DNA of 64,000 nt from Leptolyngbya ohadii IS1 (GTDB lineage Bacteria > Cyanobacteriota > Cyanobacteriia > Elainellales > Elainellaceae): contig NZ_NKFP01000006.1 in NCBI RefSeq assembly GCF_002215035.1, positions 1,562,530 through 1,626,529 on the forward strand. The letters are read 5' to 3'. The notes below the pieces were generated by a model. That model did no database searches and was not told the origin of the DNA. It was given only the letters and a program-made list of their open reading frames with translations. The position numbers were made by a program, and so were the translations under genes. Position 1 is the stretch's first letter, and the number at the start of each line of letters is the position of its first letter. Shown here one piece after another: positions 1 to 7,710 of the stretch.

Positions 1-47
1 GCGCTAGTAGAGGCGACTTAGCTCTTCTAATTCAAACACTTAATACT

Positions 48-1466
48 ATGCAAGTAATCGTATTTGGTAACTATATATTCGCAAAGACTATAGCAATCAT
101 TCTAACTGATAGAGGTTATAGAGTTGCCTGTTTTTGCAATCGTATTACTGATGATGACAAATACGGAGCAGGAATACAGAGATCTGCTGATAGTTACAAC
201 TTTGAGTTATACATTGGTCATAAAGATGAGCATTTGAAGCAATTAGAAAATTTTAACCCTGTTTTTGCTATAAGTGCAGCATACAAATACTTAATACCAG
301 TTGAGAATCTTAAATTTCCTGTTTACGGAGTTCACTTTGGTGGTCTATATGGTCATGATTCAATCCGGGGTAAAAGTTCTTCTGTATGGTACAGGCTTCG
401 CCAAATCAAAAAATCCACTATTGCTTTATATAGGATGTCAGCAGATGAATTTGATGTAGGAAGTGTAATCAATACGGTAACCTTTCAACTTGGTGATATT
501 AAGGATGACCCATACAAGCAGGTTGATAGTTATGAGGAACTGTTGCAGCCATTATTGGATTCCTCGAATACCGATATATACCCTAAATCAAGTATTGATA
601 AACTTGCAAGCTATTTTCCTAAGGCAACTATAAATCGTTATTCAAAAAAATATTTTGACGAGTCTGAAGCCGCAGTTTTTAGGAATGTTCAGTTTGAAGA
701 AAATGAAGAGAATGTTGATATTGAGATTGATGATAAGAAGTACATATTTGATGACTTGAATGAATGCTATTTCTATAGAGCTAAGGGTGAGAAGAATGAC
801 ACCAACATAATTTATCTGCATGGGTTTGGCAGTGTTTTCTCTAAAACTTTGCAAAATAATAAACTGGTTAAATTGTCTAGCTTACTTGGACAAAGTATTA
901 TTGCGCCAGTTCTAAAGGGGTTAAATGGTTTGGATTGTGATGGAACCCAAAAATCTGTAGAAGTAATTGAGCAGTTTCATAAAATATTCTCGTTCGCAAA
1001 CGAGAATGAGTCTATTGTGGTATGCACAAGTATAGCCTGCCTGATCGCATCTGATATTTTGCGTTTCTATAAAAACATAAAGCATATTATATTTGTTACT
1101 CCCATTGTTGAACTGCTGAAAGCATCCTTTGATCCTGCTATAACTAATTTCTTAACTTCGGATGAGTATATGGCTCATTATGTAAATCTTGAAAGTAAAC
1201 ATTTGTCTGGTTATAAAATTAGCACTGAACTTTTAAACTATTTAAGTGGAATTTCTATGTTAGATAGTTTAAGAGAGTACTCCTCTAACTATCAAGTCAT
1301 CTTTTCAAGACATGATGACTTCATTGATGCGGCATATTGGAGAAGTAAATTCATTGATATGGGTGCTAATATCAATAGCGTTAATGTTATCGATGGGGAA
1401 CATCCTTTTAGATCTCCGTTGCAGCTTTACTATTTAGCATGTCAAATAAGAAAGATAGTTAAATAG
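48..1466 (+). CDS. Formyltransferase-like / alpha-beta hydrolase fusion protein
   Basis: Two parts can be seen. Residues about 1-190 look like a formyltransferase N-domain: a beta-strand start VIVFGNYIFAK, then GVHFGG followed by a D/S-x-RG-x-SS segment and TIALYRMSADEFDVGSVI, which matches the layout of methionyl-tRNA and sugar formyltransferases. Residues about 255-472 look like an alpha/beta hydrolase, with IIYLHGFGS (oxyanion region), a VVCTSIACL nucleophile-elbow-like segment, a late Asp in FSRHDDF and a late His in GEHPF. Substrate and pathway are unknown. The gene looks more AT-rich than the Dnd genes beside it, which suggests separate acquisition. The frame stays open upstream to base 3, so the true start could lie outside the window; no clear Shine-Dalgarno site precedes the ATG at 48. 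An upstream gene may instead end at the stop in another frame at 19-21. Confidence 0.6.
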   Translation: MQVIVFGNYIFAKTIAIILTDRGYRVACFCNRITDDDKYGAGIQRSADSYNFELYIGHKDEHLKQLENFNPVFAISAAYKYLIPVENLKFPVYGVHFGGLYGHDSIRGKSSSVWYRLRQIKKSTIALYRMSADEFDVGSVINTVTFQLGDIKDDPYKQVDSYEELLQPLLDSSNTDIYPKSSIDKLASYFPKATINRYSKKYFDESEAAVFRNVQFEENEENVDIEIDDKKYIFDDLNECYFYRAKGEKNDTNIIYLHGFGSVFSKTLQNNKLVKLSSLLGQSIIAPVLKGLNGLDCDGTQKSVEVIEQFHKIFSFANENESIVVCTSIACLIASDILRFYKNIKHIIFVTPIVELLKASFDPAITNFLTSDEYMAHYVNLESKHLSGYKISTELLNYLSGISMLDSLREYSSNYQVIFSRHDDFIDAAYWRSKFIDMGANINSVNVIDGEHPFRSPLQLYYLACQIRKIVK

Positions 1467-1609
1467 CTTATTAGATGAGCAAAGCGTATTCATCATGAAT
1501 GGTCCGCTCCATGCTTGCAACACCTGATATTGCTTAATTTAAGGATGACCCGACTGCAACTGAACGTCACAGGTTGAATTATGAAGCTGTCTGTGCCGAA
1601 GTTCATCCT

Positions 1610-3727
1610 TTAATTATTAATTCGATTTGTTTGTTTGGCTCGAATTAAGGAACGCAGCAACTTTACTCGATAAGGATCAGCATCTTTCCTCCACACCACC
1701 CGATGCCCTTTTAATTCAGCACAATACTCCTCTAGGCATTTTTGCCACCCTCTTCGATCGCGCACCCTCCCCAAATCATCCAGTAACCCCCAATCCGCCT
1801 CCTGCCGACTCAGCTTGGCAAACTTCTCATAGAGCGGATAGTCTGACTGCACCAACAACTCCTTCTGGTGCAATACAGGTGGGTTGTCCTCCGGGTCATA
1901 GTCTCGGTAGCTAACGTGCAGGTCTTGCAGATCAATTTGCATACTGGTGCGAAGACAGGGGTGTGGGTCGCGATCGAAATCTGGGTAGAACAGGTAGGTA
2001 ATTTTGGGTTTGCTGGTGTGGAACTTGACCACAGTTGCTTCTTCTGGACGACCGATCGTGCGAGAAGCGCAGCCTTCGTAAAGCCGGAGCAGGGGATCAA
2101 GAGCATCTAGGGCTGAGACATGAACCCAGAGGGAGTTCGATAGCTTCTTGCCGATCGCACTGGACTTACACCGCTCCGCCATCACCTCTAAATTTCCCAA
2201 GCTCAACAGCATCAAATCTGCTGCGGTACAGGCTTGCTGATAGTTGCCGAATAATGCCTTGATATCGTGCTGAACGATCGGAGCGAGATGTCGTAGCTTG
2301 GGGCGAGTCTCAAAGTGGCTAAGGGCAAGGTAGACGAGCAAATCCTGACGGCGTTTCTCACTGATAGCATCCCATTCCCGCGCCTCCGTTGCCTGGAGAA
2401 CCACCTGGAAAGCTCGTCGTAGCGTTCCAAATTCGGCTTGCAATTCTGTAAATTCCTGAAGCTCCTCCTCGATTGGCAACCGCCCCCGCTCGGTGAAAAA
2501 TGCCATCAGGGGAACCAGCATTTCCTTATATTGCTCAAACCGCTTCACGCTGGCTTTTACTCTTGGCGTTGTCGCACGCGATCGAAAGCGGGAGGCTCGG
2601 AAGCTTTGTGCCTGTACCTCATCCCGAAACACCAGATAAATCCCCAGTGCTACCGGAATCGCGTCCACACCAAGCACCTGATCGATATAGCTCTTGAGTT
2701 CCTCCTGGCTGTAATTTTTCTGGAAGGTGTTGCGGCGAGTAATCACCCCATCGCTGTAAGTCATCATGCCGCGCACCCGGTCTTCGATCAGCACTTGAGC
2801 CGCGACAATTAACACCCGTCCCGTCAACGCCCAGGCTTTCAGCAATGCTTCGCGCCGTTCTGCCGGATCTTCAATGACGTTGATGATGTACCCCAGGTTG
2901 ACAATATCTGCTGTTATACAGGCAGCATCAGGACGATAGTAAGGGTCCCAGCCGGAACTGTTGAACCCCCGATCGCCCATTTGCTCCACATCCCCACCAT
3001 GTCCACAGCCATAGTCAAAGAAGGTCGTTTGGGGAGTGAAGAGTCCGGCTTCCAGTGCAACCCTCACAGGTTTAGAGAGTTCTGTGCGGACGAGAGCAGC
3101 TTTGTGGCGATCGATTTTGGGCTGGCTGATGACAGTCGTGCGATCGATCGGGCAAGCCAGGACATGACCGTGAATCTCAATGGCGCAGTCTGATAGTCGC
3201 TTGAGCCAAGCATCACGAGTGCCGATCTCCCGCGATTGATTCAGTAGACCCAGAGCTTCTTCCTGCCGGGTCAGTTGGGCAAACGGCTGGTATAGGGGAT
3301 AGTCTGAGGTGACAAAGGTTTCTTTGCGGTGCAGAATGGGGGGATTATCAGTGCCGTTGTAGTTCCGCACGCCCACTTGGGAAGTTGCCAGGTCAACCTG
3401 AACGCTCCATTGCAGGGCAGGATGGGCATCAGTGTCGAAATGGGGATACGACAGATAGGACACTCTGGGCTGGTCGGTGCTGAACTTCACCAGCGTCGCG
3501 CCGTCCAGCTTCTTCAGATGTTGACGCGCCAGCTTTTCGTAATCCTGTAGCGGTTGCTCCAGAGCAGAGAGAGCAGAAACATGGACGTAGAGGGCAGCGG
3601 GTAGCCGTTTTCCAATCGGACTGCGATCGCAATAAGCAATCAATTGGTCGAGATGAGTCACAAGGAAATGAGCCTGCGATCGAGCGGTGCAGACCTCTTG
3701 CTGTAATCCCGGTTCCGCTATGTCCAT
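1610..3727 (-). CDS. DNA phosphorothioation-associated putative methyltransferase with duplicated flanking domain
   Basis: A 705-aa protein. The centre (about 200-390) is a Rossmann methyltransferase: motif I FDYGCGHGGD at 237-246, then GWDPYYRP, with acidic residues placed for SAM binding. It fits the family annotated as the DNA phosphorothioation-associated methyltransferase, which accompanies dnd genes; its substrate is not established. Residues about 23-192 and about 509-690 are clear copies of each other: both carry IGK(R/K)L, (L/Y)(Y/W)VHVSAL, VKF(S/H)T, YP(H/D)FD and NPP(I/V)LH(R/Q)KE, followed by SDYPLY and a GLL segment. The methyltransferase domain is therefore bracketed by two related modules. 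The gene diverges from the 3788 gene over a 60-bp gap that must hold both promoters. The methyltransferase call is firm; the biological role is inferred from family and neighbours. Confidence 0.85.
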   Translation of the reverse strand: MDIAEPGLQQEVCTARSQAHFLVTHLDQLIAYCDRSPIGKRLPAALYVHVSALSALEQPLQDYEKLARQHLKKLDGATLVKFSTDQPRVSYLSYPHFDTDAHPALQWSVQVDLATSQVGVRNYNGTDNPPILHRKETFVTSDYPLYQPFAQLTRQEEALGLLNQSREIGTRDAWLKRLSDCAIEIHGHVLACPIDRTTVISQPKIDRHKAALVRTELSKPVRVALEAGLFTPQTTFFDYGCGHGGDVEQMGDRGFNSSGWDPYYRPDAACITADIVNLGYIINVIEDPAERREALLKAWALTGRVLIVAAQVLIEDRVRGMMTYSDGVITRRNTFQKNYSQEELKSYIDQVLGVDAIPVALGIYLVFRDEVQAQSFRASRFRSRATTPRVKASVKRFEQYKEMLVPLMAFFTERGRLPIEEELQEFTELQAEFGTLRRAFQVVLQATEAREWDAISEKRRQDLLVYLALSHFETRPKLRHLAPIVQHDIKALFGNYQQACTAADLMLLSLGNLEVMAERCKSSAIGKKLSNSLWVHVSALDALDPLLRLYEGCASRTIGRPEEATVVKFHTSKPKITYLFYPDFDRDPHPCLRTSMQIDLQDLHVSYRDYDPEDNPPVLHQKELLVQSDYPLYEKFAKLSRQEADWGLLDDLGRVRDRRGWQKCLEEYCAELKGHRVVWRKDADPYRVKLLRSLIRAKQTNRINN

Positions 3728-3787
3728 GCGTTTCCCTCAGGGTCGCATAGAATTCAGGATAAAAGGTCAAACCCGAAAATACCACCC

Positions 3788-4534
3788 ATGCCCCTGCCTC
3801 CTTCTGACCGTCTCGATATTGAGGCGTTGAGTCGTTTATTCGATCGCACCACAAACTCCTACAAATACCTGTTCTTTTTAGGACTGTTGGATGAGCTACA
3901 GCAGCGACAGTTCGACGCGGCTACGCCGATTCCGCTCAAGGATGTGATCGTAGAGATGCTAGCCAGGGCGTGGAGAGCGCACCATACCCATCACCTCAAG
4001 TTTGGCACTCAAGACCAAATCGTTGAGAAACTGAACGAATTAGATGCTGCCCTACCCAAGCCCCTGTTCAGGGTCAAGGATGTCAGTCCGACCGATCTCA
4101 GGGGCATGATTCGAGGACGAGTCGCGGATTCAACCGTCGAACTCCTGCGCTACGTTCCCTTTCGCCTGATTCGTCCCTTCTTCGAGGAGGAACTACGGGG
4201 TGCTAGAGATGCTCAGGTGAACCAAAAGATTCTGGTGCTATCTCAGGCAGAGTTTGAAACCCGCAAGCCGCTCTACACCTTTACTGACGATCAGCAGGCA
4301 ATCATCCTTCACCCCGCTTGGGCTACCTACCTGAAAGAGAATCACGCTGAGGTCCAACAATGGGCATTTGAAGCATGGGTGGAATACATGGAGCGGTGCA
4401 ACCCAGGGATTGACAGTATTGCCAGTAAGCTCCCGCTGACGCTATTGCTCCTCACGTTGCATACAGGTGGCTTAAGTTGGCAGCATCACCTCACGCATCT
4501 TGTTAGCCTATTGGACTCCAATATTGCCAGTTAG
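3788..4534 (+). CDS. Hypothetical protein resembling the N-terminal region of HNH-endonuclease-type proteins
   Basis: 248 aa. The start (RLDIEALSRLF, then TTNSYKYLFFLGLLDEL and EMLARAWRAHHTHHLKFG) resembles, from memory, the helical N-terminal region of a family in which an HNH nuclease domain follows. No HNH histidine/asparagine motif can be seen before the stop, and reading the other frames past 4534 showed me no continuation. It may be a naturally short member or a truncated one. It is divergent from the methyltransferase and on the same strand as the PAPS-reductase-like gene 188 bp downstream, so it is probably part of the phosphorothioation-associated set. Function is not known. Confidence 0.6.
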   Translation: MPLPPSDRLDIEALSRLFDRTTNSYKYLFFLGLLDELQQRQFDAATPIPLKDVIVEMLARAWRAHHTHHLKFGTQDQIVEKLNELDAALPKPLFRVKDVSPTDLRGMIRGRVADSTVELLRYVPFRLIRPFFEEELRGARDAQVNQKILVLSQAEFETRKPLYTFTDDQQAIILHPAWATYLKENHAEVQQWAFEAWVEYMERCNPGIDSIASKLPLTLLLLTLHTGGLSWQHHLTHLVSLLDSNIAS

Positions 4535-4615
4535 GGTTCTCCTAAATGGGCAAGTACGACTATACTATTAGCACAGTAAATCGATCGACAGCCAAAATTT
4601 CTGTTCTAATCGGCA

Positions 4616-4636
4616 CTACACTAGATATAGTGGTAG
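4616..4636. promoter_or_regulatory. Imperfect inverted repeat upstream of the PAPS-reductase-like gene
   Basis: A near-palindrome with half-sites CTACACTA and TAGTGGTAG around a GATA centre; the arms match except for one missing base. It lies about 90 bp before the ATG at 4723, in a gap with no gene. It could be an operator or a small hairpin, and nothing else supports it. Confidence 0.25.
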
Positions 4637-4722
4637 TCGGTTCAGTGACGGAAAAAATATGCAGTGGCAGAGCTTTGACCCCATGAAGCTCTTCATCTGC
4701 TGGTTAGGTGGAGGGAGAGGTG

Positions 4723-5919
4723 ATGAGAACACTAAGTCTATTTGACGAGGAGCGGCTATCCCTGCCCAGAGCGATCGCACTATCCATCGAATCGCTACAG
4801 CACTACGGTTCGTTCTACAAGCACTGGGCGATCGCCTTCTCTGGCGGCAAGGATTCCTCGGCAACCGTTACCCTGATCGCGAACCTGATCGAAACAGGCG
4901 AGATCCCTAGACCTGAAAGCCTCACGATTCTCTATGCCGATACCCGTCAAGAACTGCCACCGCTTCACTCGGCAGCAATGGGCATATTGAAAGAACTGCA
5001 AGAGCGAGGATTTGATACCCGCATCGTCCTGCCTGATCTCGACTACCGCTACTTTGTCTATATGCTGGGTCGGGGAGTGCCACCGCCATCGAACACCTTC
5101 CGCTGGTGTACTCCCAAGCTTAAGGTCATGAGCATGGAGCGAGAACTGGAGAAACTGCGGGAGGAGCGGGGTGAAAAGTTTCTGATGCTGACAGGTGTCC
5201 GCATCGGCGAGAGTGCTGCCCGTGACCAGCGGATTGCCATTAGCTGCACGAAGGATGGTGGCGAATGCGGTCAGGGCTGGTTTCAGCAAAGCTCAACCGG
5301 CGCGATCGCTGACACCCTGGCACCGATCGTTCACTGGCGGGTCTGCCATGTGTGGGACTGGCTGGTGAAGGCAGACGTAGAGCTAGGATTCCCGACGTTT
5401 GAGATTGCCAAGGTCTATGGACAAGACGTAAGTGATGGGGAAGAGCCGCTGAACGCGAGAACGGGCTGTATTGGTTGTCCTCTGGTGCAGAAGGATGCTG
5501 CCCTCGATCGCGTCATTGCTCAGCCGGAATGGGCGTACTTAGCACCCCTACAGAAGTTGAGACCCCTGTACTGGGAGATTAAGAAGCCTCAGTATCGTCT
5601 CCGCAAGCACGGCGAGGAAAGGAAAGCCGCGACCAAATACATCGGTCGAAATCGATTGGGTCCGCTTCACCTGGATGCAAGACGATGGATGCTGGAGCAG
5701 GTGTTAGCCATTCAGACTGAGGTGAACACAGCAGCGCGATCGCTCAACAAGCCAGAAATCAGCCTGATTAATGACGAGGAGTTGGTGCGGATTGAAGAAC
5801 TGATCGCAGCAAACACCTACCCGGAACGCTGGGACGGGACAGAACATCGAGGCGACGAGTGGCTTCCTGAAATCCTTCCCGATGGAAGTGTTCAACAATT
5901 ACTATTTGATGAGATTTGA
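4723..5919 (+). CDS. PAPS reductase-family protein (second DndC-like sulfurtransferase candidate)
   Basis: A 398-aa adenine-nucleotide alpha-hydrolase/PAPS-reductase fold protein. The PP-loop AFSGGKDSS is at about residues 38-46. LYADTRQE matches the strand after the loop, followed by NTFRWCTPKLK (a family-typical W-C-T segment) and GVRIGES. A later TGCIGCP pair of cysteines could bind an Fe-S cluster, as in DndC. By family, such proteins activate or transfer sulfur. It is distinct from the 520-aa DndC in this window, so the island has two such enzymes. I chose the ATG at 4723 over the in-frame GTG at 4708 because a strong GAGGGAGAGG lies just before it. The HARE-HTH gene follows after 20 bp, so the two are probably co-transcribed. 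Whether it takes part in phosphorothioation or in another nucleic-acid modification cannot be told from sequence. Confidence 0.8.
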   Translation: MRTLSLFDEERLSLPRAIALSIESLQHYGSFYKHWAIAFSGGKDSSATVTLIANLIETGEIPRPESLTILYADTRQELPPLHSAAMGILKELQERGFDTRIVLPDLDYRYFVYMLGRGVPPPSNTFRWCTPKLKVMSMERELEKLREERGEKFLMLTGVRIGESAARDQRIAISCTKDGGECGQGWFQQSSTGAIADTLAPIVHWRVCHVWDWLVKADVELGFPTFEIAKVYGQDVSDGEEPLNARTGCIGCPLVQKDAALDRVIAQPEWAYLAPLQKLRPLYWEIKKPQYRLRKHGEERKAATKYIGRNRLGPLHLDARRWMLEQVLAIQTEVNTAARSLNKPEISLINDEELVRIEELIAANTYPERWDGTEHRGDEWLPEILPDGSVQQLLFDEI

Positions 5920-5939
5920 AGTAGCACGAAGGAGACTGT

Positions 5940-6185
5940 ATGGAGAAGCGAACTATTGCTCAAGCAGTGATCGAGGTTTTGAGGGAAGCTAAGCAGCCTA
6001 TGACAGCAGCCGAAATTACTCAGGTAATCCTAGATAAAGGGCTGTACACCTTTAATACGAAAGATCCAAGAGCAATGGTGCGCGGGGCGATTGAGCGACG
6101 AGCCGAGGGGATTGATCGTAAGAATTCGACTGAAATTAGGTTGTTTAAGAAGCTCCCAGACGGCAAGTACCAATTGAAAAATTGA
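5940..6185 (+). CDS. HARE-HTH winged-helix domain protein
   Basis: An 81-aa protein that is almost entirely one HARE-HTH (HB1/ASXL/restriction-endonuclease helix-turn-helix) domain: TIAQAVIEVLREAKQPMTAAEI, then VILDKGLY, the TKDPRAMVRGAI helix, and a final beta wing LFKKLPDGKYQL. This domain is fused to restriction endonucleases and chromatin factors and is thought to bind DNA or sense modified DNA. Here it stands alone, 20 bp after the PAPS-reductase-like gene and on the same strand, so it could guide or regulate that enzyme. It converges with the Argonaute gene (6244) over 58 bp. Confidence 0.75.
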   Translation: MEKRTIAQAVIEVLREAKQPMTAAEITQVILDKGLYTFNTKDPRAMVRGAIERRAEGIDRKNSTEIRLFKKLPDGKYQLKN

Positions 6186-6243
6186 TGTGCAAGGCAAACT
6201 ACTCAGGCTCAAGGCGTTCCTGTCTACGTACTCGCAACTTGAG

Positions 6244-7710
6244 TTACATATAGAAGCGGTAATGAAATTCTAGTTGATCATTCTTATCTATGTACTTGAG
6301 TATTTGCCCTACCTGTCTTGCCGCCCGGATTGTGATTGGATCACTTCGATCGAACTGCGTATTGTTCCAGTTCATTTTAGTCAGTGCTAGGATCTCTTGT
6401 GCCAACGCCTTTGGTGTTCCCTCCACACTTTCACAGCGGAATTTTAATGGACGCGGTACATACATGCCAGGATATGTCGAGAAAAAATCGATGCTTCCTC
6501 GTGTGTAGAGAATATGCGTCGATTCATCTAAACTCATGAATGTTCCTCGTAAAGGTGGATACTTCCCAGATCGAAACAAACGAGTTCCGCCTGTGCGATC
6601 AAAACTAATAAATTCTGCTACGTCAACACCGTGTTTGTCTAAAGCATCCTGAAACCCTTCTAATTCTTCTGGTATAAAGCGGGAAGTTTTGTGGAGAACA
6701 ACCCTGGCAGGTAGCGTCCGATGCTCACGACGGTATAGAGCGAAAGCATTTGAAAGTAGCTCTGCTGCGTCCGAAGCAGGCAGATAAGGTTGCTTGTCAT
6801 CTTTAGATAACTCTGCCTGACCCCCTCTAAGAATCACACCTTCACCGCGTTCATTGAAGATTTGGGCAGTACTGGTGAGCAACTTCGACCGATCCAACGT
6901 GCGATAGAAACTCACGCCGATATAGCAAGTGGTAAGCTCTCTTGGATCACGAACGAGTCGCCAGGGAGTACCCAACGCCTTGTAGTAAAGTGCTGTATAA
7001 AGATTCCAAGCACGAGTTGCCTCATCTTGAATCGGCTGATTTTTCTGTTTGCGAACGCTATTCTTTTTGGTTCTCTTGGCTGCGTTATAGGTGGCTGGCA
7101 AAACAACTTGCGTCGGATTTTTCAACGTCATTGCTTTGGCTTTGAGTAGATCGTGAAAATCTAGCTCGATTTTCGGCTCATGCTTACGTTTAAGAATTGG
7201 AGCTTCTTGACTGTCCTCTGGCTCCGGGATGTCTAACATTCGTTCTAATAACGACTCAGGTAATGCACAAATCAGCACATCCGGGCTTGTTTTTTCATCA
7301 ATATAACGAAATTCCTCAATAAAAAGCTCAACCGTTTTTTGAATCAGCGTATTGCGATCGTCACACTTCAATAATTTCTCAATTTCTTTACTAGAAATCG
7401 TTCCATTTCGTCGAGTGTCAAAGCTAATTGTCATCGGCAGATTATCATCCTCGCCGAAGCCAGGAAACTCAGGAAAGAGATAGGGTTGTTTGCTTTGCTT
7501 TGGCTCAATTCCTTGTCTACATTTCTCTAGCCAAGCTTCTAATCCCTCAATTGTTTCAGCAGTTCCAACCAGTCCAAGTTGGATTTTTTTCGGGGCATCA
7601 TTGCTATCGTAATCCAGTGGCTTATGTTGCATCATGCCAAACCGGATATCAATGTGCCGTCCGCTATCCCCAAATTCAAGCTCTGGTTCCTGTAAAAAGT
7701 CGATTTTCAT
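6244..7710 (-). CDS. Short prokaryotic Argonaute (MID-PIWI), SPARDA-type guide-binding subunit
   Basis: A 488-aa protein with the layout of short pAgos, which keep only MID and PIWI. Recognisable PIWI segments are EATRAWNLYTALYYKALGTPWRL, YIGVSFYRTLD, RVVLHKTSRF, FDRTGGTRLFRSG and the C-terminal WNNTQFDRSDPITIRAARQVGQ helix. The first catalytic Asp of active PIWI domains is replaced (YIGVSFY), so it should bind a guide and target without slicing, as is usual for short pAgos. The ATG overlaps the stop of the upstream DREN-APAZ gene by ATGA, so the two are translationally coupled. By analogy with characterised short pAgo systems, guide-directed recognition of plasmid or phage nucleic acid would activate the partner nuclease. 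Pairing with a DUF4365-type nuclease points to SPARDA rather than the TIR (SPARTA) type. Confidence 0.88.
   Translation of the reverse strand: MKIDFLQEPELEFGDSGRHIDIRFGMMQHKPLDYDSNDAPKKIQLGLVGTAETIEGLEAWLEKCRQGIEPKQSKQPYLFPEFPGFGEDDNLPMTISFDTRRNGTISSKEIEKLLKCDDRNTLIQKTVELFIEEFRYIDEKTSPDVLICALPESLLERMLDIPEPEDSQEAPILKRKHEPKIELDFHDLLKAKAMTLKNPTQVVLPATYNAAKRTKKNSVRKQKNQPIQDEATRAWNLYTALYYKALGTPWRLVRDPRELTTCYIGVSFYRTLDRSKLLTSTAQIFNERGEGVILRGGQAELSKDDKQPYLPASDAAELLSNAFALYRREHRTLPARVVLHKTSRFIPEELEGFQDALDKHGVDVAEFISFDRTGGTRLFRSGKYPPLRGTFMSLDESTHILYTRGSIDFFSTYPGMYVPRPLKFRCESVEGTPKALAQEILALTKMNWNNTQFDRSDPITIRAARQVGQILKYIDKNDQLEFHYRFYM

Noticed and set aside
6040-6060. TGTACACCTTTAA resembling the candidate transposon end
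   Set aside because: It lies inside the HARE-HTH coding sequence at conserved residues, so the match is probably chance.
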